A stretch of DNA of 64,000 bases from Acanthosepion esculentum (GCA_964036315.1 OZ038487.1:51843219-51907218), one strand, 5' to 3'; counted from the stretch's first letter, positions 32,560-44,158 are shown. Numbers and translations: made by a program. Notes: generated from the sequence alone by a model not told the origin.

Positions 32560-33400
32560 GGTACCTCATGAGGATCAACAACACTACAGTAGTAATGGTC
32601 TATGAGATTATATTACTAATCATTGATCCATGGCAGGATACATAGTGGCATTTACTAAATTTAACCCAGTTAGATACAGGTTACATTTACTATAATATTA
32701 ATAGTCTATGAGACTAGACTGCTAATCATTGATCTATAGCAGGGTATATCGTGGTATTTACTAAATTTGGTAGGTAAAGGGTGTTTCAATAACTTAGACC
32801 GATTTTAAATGTAAATTAAGTTTAAGCATTTAATGACTTTTTTCTTTTCCTTTCAGATTTGGTGGACATTTGGGCGATATTATTTTTCACACATAATTGC
32901 CTGACTTGAATACCATGGTCCAGTAGAGAAATAAATAAATTTTCACCAATAACATAGATTTATTTACTGCTGACTTTGATCCATCTTTATGAAACACCCT
33001 TATATATAATCTGTCTTAATGAAATACTCTTTATTTTAGAAGATATCCAATGAGAATCAACAACACTGGAGTAGTAATGGCCTATGAGATTAGACTGCTA
33101 ATTATTGCTCCATGGTAGGGTACCCAGTGGTATTGATCAAGTTTGTCATAGTCTGAAGACAGAAGAACACAAATAGGAGTTGCCTTGTGAGAATGAAACG
33201 TACTAAATTATTAACAGTCTATGAGACTAGATTGTAAATATGTATTATGGTAGGATAGTAAATATTATTTATTAAGTTTAATTTAGTATTGCCCAAGAGT
33301 ATAAGAGCCCAGGCAATCAGTGAGGATCAAATTCATTATAATATTAATTGTGAAACTGCTGATCATTATTATGGTGTTGTACACAATATCAGGTAAATAA
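32560..33400 (+). repeat. Degenerate tandem array, units of about 105-155 bp
   Basis: 'taatggtctatgagattata' at 32,593 recurs in diverged form near 32,698, 33,076, 33,213 and 33,345. Each is followed by 'ctgctaatcattgat', 'tggtagggta' and 'ttactaaatttg' blocks. One unit is split by a MITE at 32,777-33,001. Confidence 0.7.
32777..33001. mobile_element. MITE inserted in the tandem array
   Basis: Ends 'agggtgtttcaataac' and its approximate reverse complement 'tttatgaaacaccct' delimit about 225 bp that interrupts one unit of the surrounding array. TA-containing flanks and the 'agggtgtttc' terminus resemble mariner-type MITEs. No coding sequence. Confidence 0.7.
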
Positions 33401-33960
33401 AATAAAATTTTGAACTTTGGTTAATATTATGTCAAGATGTTAGGCTCAATGGATCCCAATACAAAGAATATTTTGACCACACATTTTCCCTCAAAGGAAA
33501 GTCATAATTAAAATTAATGTAATCCTTCTAAGACAGCAGGACAAATCAGAACAGTCAAAGAAATGTTTGTTTACAGCTGAATTTAATAATACCAATTTGC
33601 CATAGAGGGATACATGCTATTGAATCTTTAATGAATGCTTTGAAATTAGATTCATGATTTTTCATTGGCTGATTAATGAACGTCAATAACTTGGCAACCA
33701 GACTTAGATTTGTGAATTTCCAGATTTTCTAGGCCATTCTTGATTTCTGTGACTGATTTGAAGTATATTTGTGAGCAGAGTGATGGGAAATACATTAATT
33801 TTGTCTTAATGATGACTGGGTACTACAAAGGCATGTATTGTTGACAGCAAAGCATTCTATGAAACAACTGTCAGTCAGGATGATATTGATGGCCAAAAGA
33901 AGGTATTCAATATTAAAAAGTACCTCTACCATATCATCTGAGAATAATCCTACTAGTATG
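33401..33960. other. Unassigned AT-rich sequence
   Basis: Nothing recognised. Confidence 0.3.
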
Positions 33961-33999
33961 TATTAGAGCGTTCGGTCAGTAATTACGTTTGATCAGAAA

Positions 34000-34950
34000 G
34001 AATATAAACATAAATGTAAGTTAAATTTATTTAAATATTATTTATCAAAAATGTAATCACATTGATTGCACCCCAGCAAAAATGGAAATTTTCGATTTCA
34101 GGTTGAAAGAAACCTGGGTTTTTCCATGAAAAACGTTTGAAAGACTGTTTCCAAATTCTTTGTTTCTAAATGTTCTATGACTGATGAAATGCTCTAGTGA
34201 TTGAAATGAAATAAGGTCATAAATTTGGTGAGTATGGAGGATATAGACGAACCTCCCATCCTGAGCATCTTATTTTTTCTTGGTTTTGTTTTATAAAGTG
34301 TGTCTTTGCATTGTCATTCTGGAGAATAACACCCTTTCTGTTTGCCAAAGAATAAATTTTTAGCCATAATATCTAGTTTACTTGCTCAAGTTGCTGGCAC
34401 TAAACATTTGCACTTATGGTCCTTCCATGCTCCAGTAGCTTGCAGTGGACGATACCTTTCATGTGTCACCAGATAGAAAGCAAGGATTTCTCTGGATGGC
34501 ATCCTGTTTTTCGTGTTGGCATTGGTTTTTCATTTTATGATAAACACTGTCTTTTACATGTTCTATCGACATGCAAAACCCATTTTTCATCACCTGTAAC
34601 AATGCGATGGAAAAATGAAATAGTGCTATTCCCAGCTAAACGATAACTATAAATAGTGAAACATTATGTTTGGTTCTCAAGCTAAAGTTCTCGAGGAACC
34701 CAAATTCCCTCTTTGCAAGATTTCGCTTGAGATGTTCATGGATATTTGAAACTGGCATATTTTAGCACTAAATCTTTGTTGTTTTAACATGTGTCCAATT
34801 CAATAGACTCTTTCAAATTTTCTTCATTCAAAGTAGTTAGTTTTCCAGAGTGAAGCTTTTGGGATATATCACAATTGCTACTTTTAAGCCTCTTATACCA
34901 CAGCTGATATATACAAGTCTCTGCTGTATCTGTATATATTGCTTTTCAAA
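34000..34950 (-). pseudogene. Mariner-family transposase relic
   Basis: Minus-strand translation across stops gives IVTGDEKWVLHVDRTCKRQ (first Asp, about 34,600), 'EKPMPTRKTGCHPEKSLLSIW', 'MKGIVHCKLLEHGRTISANV' and 'NRKGVILQNDNAKTH' (second Asp, about 34,330). The 'GWEVRLYPPYSPNL' block (about 34,270-34,230) shows the third-Asp motif destroyed by a stop. It is the same general mariner type as the 1.2 kb relic but a different copy. The right side ends near a poly-G run at 34,964. Confidence 0.75.
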
Positions 34951-36384
34951 TTGTAATCTGCCTGGGGGGGGGGGGGTTAAACTCTGAAATACACTATAAA
35001 TGAGACACTGTTGAATAGAAGAGTTGATAAACTAATTATAATCACAGTTTCTAAACATTCAATTTCAGTTTTGCATTGGTTGGTTGACTCAATATTTTAT
35101 TGCAGGATTTATGGTATATTCCAAAATAATACATGCAATATTGTTTACAGCCATCATCACTCAGCAACGATCATTAATTTGTGAGGATTAGTAAATTAAA
35201 GGTAAATCCAATTTCAAAACTTGTTAACAAATATTAAAAGGATATAAGAAAGGCTTCTTTTGAACTAAAATCTTCTAATTCAGATTTTAAAGAATTCAGC
35301 TGACAAGATCCTGATAAGTTGATATAATTTGAAAGGGAGCACTTTTATTAGATTTATTGACCAGTTTGAATGCATTATTTCAAGTGTAAAAAAACAGCTT
35401 ATCCGATCCTACTAAATGTTACATATAGAACAATGTCCACTAGTTTCATCAGAGTCAAGTCCGTCATTCGATTCTCAGATGCTGTTAGACTCACACACAC
35501 ATCCAGTCAAAGAGAACCAACAGTCCAATTTTTACAACCTACCTATTTTTACACTCATCAAATTTTGAAATGCCTTTCGTTTCTCCAGCAACTCACAGAA
35601 ATTTTTTAAAATAAGAAATATCCATTTCACATCACAGTCTTCAAAGATGAAGGTGTTTGTATCATTTATAAAAAAAAAAAAAACAGTTATTGCAGTTTTA
35701 TTTGAAATCACAACTTCTCGTTTTTTGTGGTGTTCTTTATTTATTTAATTATTCTTGTTCATACATTGTTCGATCTGAATTTCAAACATTTATTTACTCT
35801 CAATTTTGACAAGACTACATTTTTGTCGGTAGAAGACAATTTATCTGGAGTCAGATTTAAGTAATTATCAACTATACCAAAAATGATAGCCATTTCAAAC
35901 ATTTATATTTCATTATTCTGACAAGGATATACACCTTAATGAAAGTATTTAAAGGGCAATTAAAGTTCAGGTCGATATGAAATTGGTAGATATATATTCT
36001 TGAATGATAGTAAAACAGATTTTACAAGTATTTATGAAGAATACTTTTTTTTTTCAGGATGGTCCTTATTCTTTCTGATACTATCATAAAGGATCAATCC
36101 ATTAACTCCCAAATATTGATGAAATATGCAGACAAGAGGAATTTATGAGTTGACAGAAAGTGTACACTTGATAAAAATATAATTGAAAGCAGTGACAAAA
36201 GAAGAAAGACAAAAGGTGGATAAATGTGTGCACACTATATACAAACGCTAACAAAAATGAATCTTTAGAGACATGCTGAGGTATAGTGGCATTATTATAT
36301 ATCTTCTTGCAGATTACCAATAAAAATAACTGGATGATTTACATAGAGACTGACACTTCAACCTGGGATCAGGCCCTTCTGCTT
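34951..36384. other. AT-rich, repeat-poor spacer
   Basis: Homopolymer G (34,964-34,976) and A runs only. The short frame 35,370-35,609 has no motif support. Confidence 0.35.
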
Positions 36385-36640
36385 AGGATTCTTCTTCTTT
36401 AATGTACCTTGCCTATTCAGGATTCAGGGTGTGGGCAATTTTGGCTCTCACCATCTTCCATTCTTTTGTTATTCTAAGTAACTTTTGACTCTTTAATATT
36501 CCTTTTTGTGCTTATTTTGCCATCCATTCTCACAAAACTCATTATGTAGTTTACTAAATTTTTCCTCTGCTTCTCTTGACCTCTGAGTGTTAAATTCTCC
36601 CAGTACTCTTCCCTCAGTATGCATCCCGTATCTTTTTTTG
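36385..36640 (-). mobile_element. LINE-C 3' fragment
   Basis: The sequence 'ttaatgtaccttgcctattc' followed by 'agg' and '...gacctctgagtgttaaattc' parallels the minus-strand LINE-C tails at 6.42 and 58.77 kb. Strongly decayed, no open frame. Confidence 0.6.
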
Positions 36641-37660
36641 ATAGTTATGAGTCCTATTTTTAAAAAACACGCATTAATGCACTTCGTTATAATTATATTT
36701 TAAAATTGAAAGTCTCAAGACCCTCTATATCAAAAGCAACCAACCAACACACAACAAAATTTATTACAAGTATAGCAGTAACATGTTGAAGTGCATATGA
36801 CAAACATTTAAGGCCATTTTGCATTTCTACCAATTTCTGGTTATCTCCCTTGTTTTGCAAAAAATCTCACTTGTTTTGCAAAAAATTGCATAGCTACAAT
36901 GAATAAATTTAAAATTTAAAATAATTATAACAGAGTACGTTCACATGTGTTTTTAAAAAGTCACCATCACAATGAAATGCAGATTTTATCACAGTTACAA
37001 TAAGTTTATCTTTGTAATTTACCCCTGAGGATGATCTTAGAGGAGATTGAAAGTACTTGTGTAGGAAAAAACTACTGCATCTTCCTTGATAAATTTCATC
37101 TTAACATCAAGAAACTGATTAGAGAACTGGTAAGGATCATTATAAAATAAATAGACATAATATGTCTATATTATTCAATGAAAAATATTTGAATATATAT
37201 ATGTGTGTGTCTGTGTGTTTATATATGTGTATGTGCATGATACGAATGTCCTGTCATTGATAAATGGAACACTTCTCAGTTAGTTCACTACTGCACACAT
37301 AAAACATTGAAAACAAACCAGCCACAAATGTATCACGTAAAATTTATTTTATTTAAATTCTTTACATTTTCTGTTTTTAATACAACTTGACTATCACTAA
37401 TATGATTTCATTAGAATCCATAGAGTGCCAGATAAGTTATTTTGCCAAAATAAAAGCTTATGTTAGAATTCACTAAAGAGCAAAAGATCCTACCTTTAAC
37501 CTGTGAATCAGTATATGTTGGTTAATAAAGCAAAAAGAAAAATTAAATGATATTCAAGAAAAATTTTAATGAAACAAAACAAAATAAGGTAAGATAAAAG
37601 TTACAGGTAATTCTGTTGACTTAGGTAAGTTCTACCTTATCTCTTATAAACAATATATAG
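36641..37660. other. AT-rich spacer
   Basis: No recognised feature other than a short (TG)n near 37,200. Confidence 0.3.
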
Positions 37661-38090
37661 CAGTGTTTCCCAACTTGGGAGATATCACCCACCAGTGGGC
37701 AATTACAACTGTTGCGTGGGCAATGAAAATCTGAAAATGGTGGGTGATATATAATTTTGAATACTAAATTTGTTTAAATTGTTTCATTTTTTGTCAACAT
37801 TTACAACACTATCCTTAACCATAAGACTAAATTATATATATAATTTTCAATGGTCATACTTGCTTTCATTTTTTTTTTAATATGATAGTAGCAGCAGTAG
37901 TCGCTACATAAATCAGCATTAGTTTTTAGCTTTTTTAGTATTTTTTACTACATCATAAAGTCAATTTATGAATAAATTTTTGCCAAACAATTCTGGCATG
38001 CTTTTGAATATTTACTATACACATTGACAGCAGAAAATGTTTTGCATGGTAAAGTGGGTGATAATGTAAAATAAGTTTGGGAACTGTATG
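37661..38090. mobile_element. hAT-like non-autonomous transposon
   Basis: The left end 'cagtgtttcccaacttggg' and right end 'aagtttgggaactgtatg' form inverted termini of the classic hAT form (CAG-G-TTCCCAA). Flanks 'atatatag' (37,653-37,660) and 'atattagc' (38,091-38,098) resemble a decayed 8-bp duplication. The 430-bp body has no coding sequence. A sub-terminal pair 'ggagatatcacccacc' and 'gtgggtgata' strengthens the reading. Confidence 0.65.
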
Positions 38091-38189
38091 ATATTAGCAC
38101 TTCACAATACAAGAAGTACATTCATTGCAGCCTTGATTGGGCCTCGACTTCAGCAGGATATAATAAAAATTCACAAAAGACAAGTAGAA

Positions 38190-38475
38190 ATGCCTTAACA
38201 GTTTTTAAAAGTGCTCAAAACAGCTAATGCAGCAGTTTCCATATTGAAAGCTTCTTCCCAAGAACTTCTACATTGTAGAACAGACTCCCATGTGGATACT
38301 TCCCAGAACACTATAATCTTTACCTTTTCAAGTCTAAGGCCAATATCTGTCTGCCATATCCTTGTAATCTTCACTTCCTACTTCTTCCTCTTACATTCAT
38401 ATCACACATCTCATTCAGTAACCCTCTGTCTTGAGTGACCCTTTAGCCTTCTATTAGGTAAACTTTAGTAAAAAA
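38190..38475 (+). mobile_element. LINE-A 3' end
   Basis: Begins near 'SILKASSQELLHCRTDSHVDTSQ' (38,235 on) and runs to the 'agtaaccctctgtcttgagt' end with an A-rich tail at about 38,470. The coding frame is shifted relative to other copies. Confidence 0.75.
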
Positions 38476-39000
38476 AAGAAATTTTAATTACTTGAGAGAA
38501 AAACAAATAATTAAAAATTCCTTCATCCACTGGAACTTATTCATATCAGAAAAATCTGTTTAAATTTGTGTAAAACTTCTTTAAATCTTGGCCGAAAACA
38601 AAGTCTTGGAGAATTATTCATATATTTGTTTCAGATTGCAAAATAAGGGCCAAGGGAGAAGATAAATGTTGCCTGACTAATCATAAAAATAGAACTGTAA
38701 AATTGATCTGTGATATGCAAGTTAATTTTAAATATAAACAGGATTGAATTTATATTCCTTTTTATAAAAGTTTCACAGTTAATGTACAAATGTACATAAG
38801 GATGTTTTGTATATAATTAATGTGTGTATTTTAGAAATATCTTGTAATTTGAGGGTATTTGGGAGAGAGACTATCTTTAAGATCTCATGTTAGCATATTT
38901 TGAAATCACTTCAATCAATTGAGATAAGAATTGTGGTGAATGCTTCAGGCAAATGCAGCATTAAAAAGGATCTTTTTGTAGAAGTTCTAAAGTATAAGGA
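38476..39000. other. Unassigned AT-rich sequence
   Basis: Nothing recognised. Confidence 0.3.
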
Positions 39001-39935
39001 GTTTGGGAAATGAGCAAAAGAAAAACAATTAAGATCAGGAAATGAGTGGGGAAAGAAAACAAGGAAAAGAAAAAATAAGGAAAGGGTGAGAATAACAAAA
39101 AAGAAGTGAAGAAGTTGATGGAATTATATGCTATTTAAAAAAAAAGAAGCAAAAAAGTGAAAGGGAAAACAATAGACAAATAAATAAACAGGTAAAAATA
39201 GAAATAAAAAATAAAAATAAATAAGTAGGAAAAAAATAAGAAAACTACAAAGTTGACTAAAACAAATAGGAAAGGAAAAACTTGAAATTTCAAAGGTTAA
39301 AAAGAAGTAAGCAAAAAAAAATTAAAAATAAGAAAAAGAAAATGAAAGAGGACAAAATGGCGGGAGAAAGAAAGAGAATAGAAAAGAAAAACTAAGAAAA
39401 TAAAAGAGAAATGTAAAAAGAAAGAAAGCAAGACACAAAGATAAAAGAATTGAAAAAGTAAGAAAATGAAAGAGAGAAGAAAATGGCAAAAAGAAAGATA
39501 ATAGAATGACAGAAAAAAAGAAAGGAAAAAACAAAAGAAAAAAATAAAATAAGAAAAAAAGAATGGTAAAATAAAGAAAATAGAATGGGAAACAACTAAA
39601 TGCAAAAAAATGAATGACAAAAATAAAATGAATGGAAAAAAGAAAGTAAAGAGGATAGAATACAAAAAAGAAAACAATAGAAGGAAGAAAAAGAAAACAG
39701 AATGGGTAAAAAAAGAAAAGGAGAGAGATTTTAAAAAAGTAAAAGAGAATAGAATAGCAAAAAATAGTGAGTGAAAGTTGAAATGGGCCAAGAATGACAT
39801 TAGAATAAATGTTGAAAGGGTACAAAATAAAATATAAGTAATAAAAGCAAAATTGAAAGACAAAGAGATGACAGGAAAGAAAGAAAAAAGCAAAATAATG
39901 CATTTTTCATAAAAAGAAAATACAAAACAAATGTA
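39001..39935. repeat. Purine-rich (A/G) low-complexity tract
   Basis: About 900 bp dominated by AAAG/AAAGA/GAAA text on the plus strand with 30- to 60-bp quasi-repeats ('aaaagaaagaaaatagaatg'). Long minus-strand frames (FFFSF-type) arise only because pyrimidine-rich codons contain no stops and are not proposed as genes. Confidence 0.85.
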
Positions 39936-41198
39936 AATCTACAAGGAAATAAAATTAAGACATTCATGTTACATGGCCTACCTCATGGATGGTTCAGATA
40001 GATACATATTTAGCAGTAAAGCTGGAGTTCAGTTTTCAAACTCAGGTGAAACTAGCATTTCAAAATCACAATTCTTTAAACAGACACGCCCTCTCTAGTT
40101 AAAAAGCTGGTACAAAACAATCTTCCTATTCACATTTCCTTTTTATTATTATTAAAAGCTCTAAGGTGAATAGTTGATGTTAAAAAATATTTAACATAGA
40201 TGTTGATTATAGCTTGCCTCAGGCATTAAACAATTACTTATTTTCTAATGGCATCTGAAGTCAGTGTTCAAGCCTATGTAAAAGCCAGAATTTCAAATGT
40301 TGATTTCAAAGGCAGCCTTTCCATAGATTTGCACAACTCAATCTTCCTAATTCTTTCTTTTCCTTCATTTGGCCTTGTGTACTGCAAAACAAAGCTAACT
40401 AATAATGAAGTCATGGATTGCCAAAAACTGAGTTCACCAAGTGTTTTCATTTACCTGAACTCATATGTTAATATAATCTCAGTTAAATCAAAAACAATTC
40501 CTACTCAATTCTGTTTTGTTCACTTGGCATAAATCTATTTCCCTCCAGCTATAGATTAAATAGCAGAGAAAACTTAGTTCTCTTACAGTGAAATGGCAAC
40601 TAGTATATAAGAAGGAAAACCAGTGTGATGGGCTCTGTCAGGGTGTCTTGCCTAAGATAAACTACTGCTGCGATGGCTCCAGTATATGTAATGCTTTAAT
40701 GACCCCATTGGGTATAGGAGAGGAAACTAGCTTAATAAGTGACCCTGAAAGTAGTAAATAGAAATGTATTACTTTAATTACAATAATGAATGAAGAAATC
40801 AAAACAAAGAAACAAAAAAGACAATGGCAGGAAAATACATTCTTGAAAAGAATCCTCAAAGTCAAAAAAAAAAAATGTTGATGAAATGCAGAAATCGACT
40901 TTCTTATTCATACTTTTACTTGAATGCTGACAAAAAAACATTTTCCAGATAGATTTTGATAATCAAATATCTAGCTGTTCTGGAAAAAAATCCTGCTTCT
41001 TGTTACATTCAGTAATACAGAACTGATTTTGTTTAATCAAGGAAGACACTGAGTAGTTGGTGGTTTATATTGGAGGGCAGGGTGCTGAAAGGTTCTCAGC
41101 CCAAACCATTTCCCCACAAAATCTGACTGAATGATTAAATATAGTTTTTTTCTTTCTAGAAGAGCCTTTCAGTTAAGCTGAGAGTTTTTCATTCCTCA
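39936..41198. other. AT-rich spacer
   Basis: Frame 40,248-40,532 (starting MASEVSVQAYVKARISNVDF) has no recognised domain and unremarkable codon use. Otherwise no feature. Confidence 0.3.
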
Positions 41199-41364
41199 TC
41201 TACTATCTATATTTCTCATGTTGTCTGTCTGTGTGTCTGTCGTGGGCGTTGTTACCTCACCCAGGCCGCATTTCTCACCCGATTTCGATGTGGCTTTCAC
41301 CACAAGTTTGCAAATGGCTTCTGTAAGGATATGATGGAGCCCAATTTTTGAGTTCAGAGTCAGG

Positions 41365-41412
41365 TATCGAAAAAATCAATAATCGAAAAAATCGATAATC
41401 GAAAAAATCTGC
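41365..41412. repeat. Short tandem 'aatcgaaaaaatcgat' repeats
   Basis: Three diverged 15- to 17-bp units near the Helitron 5' end. Confidence 0.7.
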
Positions 41413-42194
41413 TTACAGAAGGAATGATCAGCATTTCAACCAAATTTGACAGATTTATGAGGAGGCCATTGGGAGTCACCATGTGAAGTTTCAACTCTGA
41501 GAGCCCCCCAAACAGAGTGCAAATCGACAATCGGTCAACCCTTAAAAATGTTTTTCCAGTTGGGTATTTCCTAAATGCAGATTAATTTAAGGTCAAATAT
41601 TCGCAGGAAGAAACAGGTCAGTGCGTGCAGTGGAGTGGAAGAAAACATTTTACCTCAAATTCTGGAATGGGTGCAGGGCCATTGAAATTCGGCTTTTTTA
41701 TCTCTGCTACCAGGTCTGACTTTGAGCCACAAATGACATATTCAACTTTGTCAACACTTTTGCTTTAATTGGCGCATCTTAACAAAATAAGCACTTCCTT
41801 TATTCGCGTCTTTATTGAAAAAAAACCCCGCATACGTGCTGAGTGAAAATGGTTCCGCCCTCAGAAGTCCATTTTCCAATTCTTTAAACTTTTCCCCTAG
41901 CCCAGGCTGCATCCCAGACCTGACGAGGAGTTTTTGCGCTAAAACAGCAGGGCTTCCTCCCAATCCATTTCAAAGTTAATGCCGGAAAATGGTTAGCGGC
42001 TTTTCGTTGTCACACAGACCAAACGAGCAAACGCTTCATTGCAGCTCCTTGCATTCTCATCACCGGCATCACATGCATTAGAGCTAAGCTGCATTTGCAG
42101 CAGGCAGCTTGACCCCATTTACGGCCAAGCCTTGCGCTTACCAAATCATGCATGCATGCATGAATGCGCGCTGGCATCTTCCATTTTACGTGCG

Positions 42195-42359
42195 CTCATT
42201 CATTGGTCTAAGTCATAGCCATTGTCCAGGCTACACCAATCAATGACAAGTCACGCTCCCTTTAAATACCTTCAGCACGGCTGCATCCGCACTCACCTCT
42301 TGATTTGATCGCCATTAATCTGTCCTTGGATTAATTGACAGCTTCCTGCTACCGTAAGT
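42195..42359 (+). promoter_or_regulatory. Promoter-like block with 5' splice donor inside the Helitron
   Basis: CCAAT-type motifs in both orientations (cattgg near 42,201 and caccaatcaatgac at 42,234) precede a TATA-like 'tttaaata' at 42,261. A non-AT-rich stretch follows that ends at a consensus splice donor 'gtaagt' at 42,354. A candidate acceptor, a pyrimidine-poor 'cacatgcag', lies at 43,087, just before the coding segment. This order suggests the Helitron gene's own promoter and a leader intron. Inference only. Confidence 0.4.
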
Positions 42360-42360
42360 T

Positions 42361-42755
42361 ACCTATTTGTATAAACGTTTGCATTACCCATTTTATCTCC
42401 GCGTGCTGCCTTTACTGCGCAGCCCAGTCCATCTTAGCGTTCCATACCTATTTCTACCTTTTCGTAGTTCAGTTTTGCTATTAGACAGTTAACTGCTGTC
42501 GCAAGTTACTCATTTACTCAATCGTTTGCCCAACCTATTTTACCTCCAAGTTGAAGTGTACTACCTTTACTACACGACCCAGTACACCTCAGTATTTCAC
42601 TGCCTATTTGCTTAACTGTTTGCATTACTCATTTTATCTCTGCGTGCTGCCTTTACTGCGCAGCCCAGTCCATCTTAGCATTCCATACTTATTTCTACCT
42701 TTTTGTAGTTCAGTTTTGCTATTAGACAGTTAACTGCTGTTGCAAGTTACTTCTC
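42361..42755 (+). repeat. 241-bp tandem duplication with about 120-bp sub-units
   Basis: 'gcgtgctgcctttactgcgc' at 42,401 recurs at 42,642 and about 150 bp around it match closely ('ttcagttttgctattagaca'). Weaker half-unit versions ('cctttactacacg-cc-agta') lie between and after the copies, near 42,562 and 42,762. Confidence 0.8.
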
Positions 42756-43029
42756 TTCTGCCTTTACTACACGGCCTAGTACACCTCAGTGTTTCACTAC
42801 TTTTTAACCTTCAACACTTCAATGTTTTGGTTGCGCAACCTCTTCCTACAGTGACATTTTCGTGCTGCCAGAAAGCACGGTTCATAGCTAGGAGAAGCTT
42901 TTTCCATACCACTACACTGCATTTTTAGTTTTCATATACAACGAGGTTGCACCGCTTCAGTTTTGGCATCAACTTCTATTCACATTCTTACACAGCATTT
43001 CTACAACCCTTCAAATGGCTCCTACATGA

Positions 43030-43536
43030 CGAACATCTGCATGTCAGGAACTGAAAACCCCTAACACCATTAACGTTACACATGCAGGTGACTGCGGAGG
43101 AGCACATAATAACTCTGGTTATATAGTGTCTACTTCAACCTCTGCTTTGCACTCTTCTGCGTGCTCTGGCGATGACCAACCCAGCAGCTCTGCTAAGGCT
43201 GCAAAAACACCCAGGCGAAGCAACCTTAGCAGGCGTTCTAAAAAAGCCTCACTGGCTAAGGGGAAACGGGAGCAGGATTCCATTGAGTGCGCCTCCTTGG
43301 GGGAGAAGCGGCTGGCGTCTACTTCAACCTCTGCTTTGCACTCTTCTGAGTGCTGTGGCGATGACCAACACGGCAGCTTTGCTAAGTGTGCCAAAATACC
43401 ATGGCGAGGCAACCTTAGCAGGCATTCTAAAAGAGCCTCTGTGGCAAAGAGAAAGCGGGAGGAGGAAACCGAGGTAGAGGCCTCTTTGAGGCTTTCCAGT
43501 CAATCTCAACGGAGGCAGTATGTTTTTGTCACATGA
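43030..43536 (+). CDS. Helitron-protein N-terminal fragment with 63-codon internal duplication
   Basis: The frame is open from the stop at 43,027 to the TGA at 43,534. It has no ATG, so either an upstream exon supplied the start (acceptor-like 'atgcag' at 43,087) or the frame is a remnant. It encodes Ser/Thr-rich text 'STSTSALHSS' (43,129), acidic 'SGDDQ', then the basic 'RRSNLSRRSKKASLAKGKRE' segment. The whole block repeats after exactly 189 bp (43,318), with basic 'KRASVAKRKREEE' and a final 'LSSQSQRRQYVF'. Basic Arg/Lys/Glu-rich N-termini of this kind are seen in Helitron helicases. The Rep HUH and helicase domains are missing: only 130 bp separate the stop from the element end. Confidence 0.5.
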   Translation, partial: RTSACQELKTPNTINVTHAGDCGGAHNNSGYIVSTSTSALHSSACSGDDQPSSSAKAAKTPRRSNLSRRSKKASLAKGKREQDSIECASLGEKRLASTSTSALHSSECCGDDQHGSFAKCAKIPWRGNLSRHSKRASVAKRKREEETEVEASLRLSSQSQRRQYVFVT

Positions 43537-43666
43537 AACGCTTGGTGAGCATAACTACTGTTTGTACTGCAAATCAGTTTACACATATTCGTTGAAAAGT
43601 AAGAGGAAACTACCTAAACGTACGATTTTTGAATCAAGCACGGGCAACGCCGGGCCATGCTGCTAG

Positions 43667-43667
<1 letters not shown>

Positions 43668-43734
<67 letters not shown>
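43668..43734. repeat. (TA)n microsatellite at the Helitron 3' edge
   Basis: Pure TA run of 67 bp directly after the Helitron terminus. Confidence 0.95.
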
Positions 43735-43736
<2 letters not shown>

Positions 43737-43765
43737 CAGGATAAAGAAGTATCCTATCACATATA

Positions 43766-44158
43766 CATGGTATTCCTAAAGTCTGGACTCATAGGGTATC
43801 TCCTTAACTATATTTTTTATTTTTTACCTCCACAAATTTAGACATGGTTTTGTTGAAAAAAGAAAGAATTGACTCCTTCTGGAATATGCTAAAGAGGAAG
43901 GTGTACTCAATGTAAACCACATATGCAACACACTTGATTGAACACATAAAGAGTGAATGTGCTAAAATTGATAGCAATGTGGAGTTCTTGCACTGAGTTC
44001 ACTTGAATCTTTCAAAGTGTATTAATTTATGCATCAAAAATGATGGAAATCATATTGAAAGTGTTTATTAATATTCCAATTCAATAAAATGTTTTTGAAA
44101 ATTTCATTTCTTGAAAATATGCATCTTTGCGTATGTGTCCAGACTTTAGGGACACCTT
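43766..44158 (+). mobile_element. Short deleted DNA transposon (Tc1/mariner superfamily)
   Basis: The left end 'catggtattcctaaagtctg' and right end 'cagactttagggacacctt' are inverted repeats of about 27 bp, each next to TA. The interior retains a transposase C-terminus in several frames: 'SFWNMLKRKVY', 'HIKSECAKIDSNVEF' and a final 'CIKNDGNHIESV' (43,870-44,060), as in DDE transposases ending 'CI-A-GGHFE'. About two thirds of a normal element is deleted. Confidence 0.65.

Larger units (their letters stand above)
41199..43666 (+). mobile_element. Helitron, 2.47 kb, probably non-autonomous
   Basis: The left end is A|TCTACTATCTATATTTC at 41,199, the 5'-TC start usual for Helitrons, with the 'tgtctgtctgtgtgtctg' sub-terminal text. 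The right end is 'cacgggcaacgccgggccat' plus 'gctgCTAG|T' at 43,666, with the hairpin cgg-gcaacg-ccg 12 bp before CTAG. Insertion lies between A and T as expected. Helitrons are rolling-circle DNA transposons encoding a Rep-helicase. Here only an N-terminal-like segment remains and no Rep or helicase motif is present. The body is clearly GC-richer than the flanks and contains two levels of internal tandem duplication. A (TA)n tract follows immediately. Confidence 0.75.

Noticed and set aside
39297..39903. Frames of nearly 200 codons rich in Phe, Ser and Leu
   Set aside because: Antisense of a purine-rich tract; composition alone removes stop codons. They only resemble membrane proteins.
40248..40532. 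94-codon plus frame as a gene
   Set aside because: No recognised domain, no splice or promoter support, ordinary AT-rich composition.
42551..42928. Plus frames of about 60 codons inside the Helitron
   Set aside because: They lie in the tandemly duplicated leader region and do not connect to the later frame.
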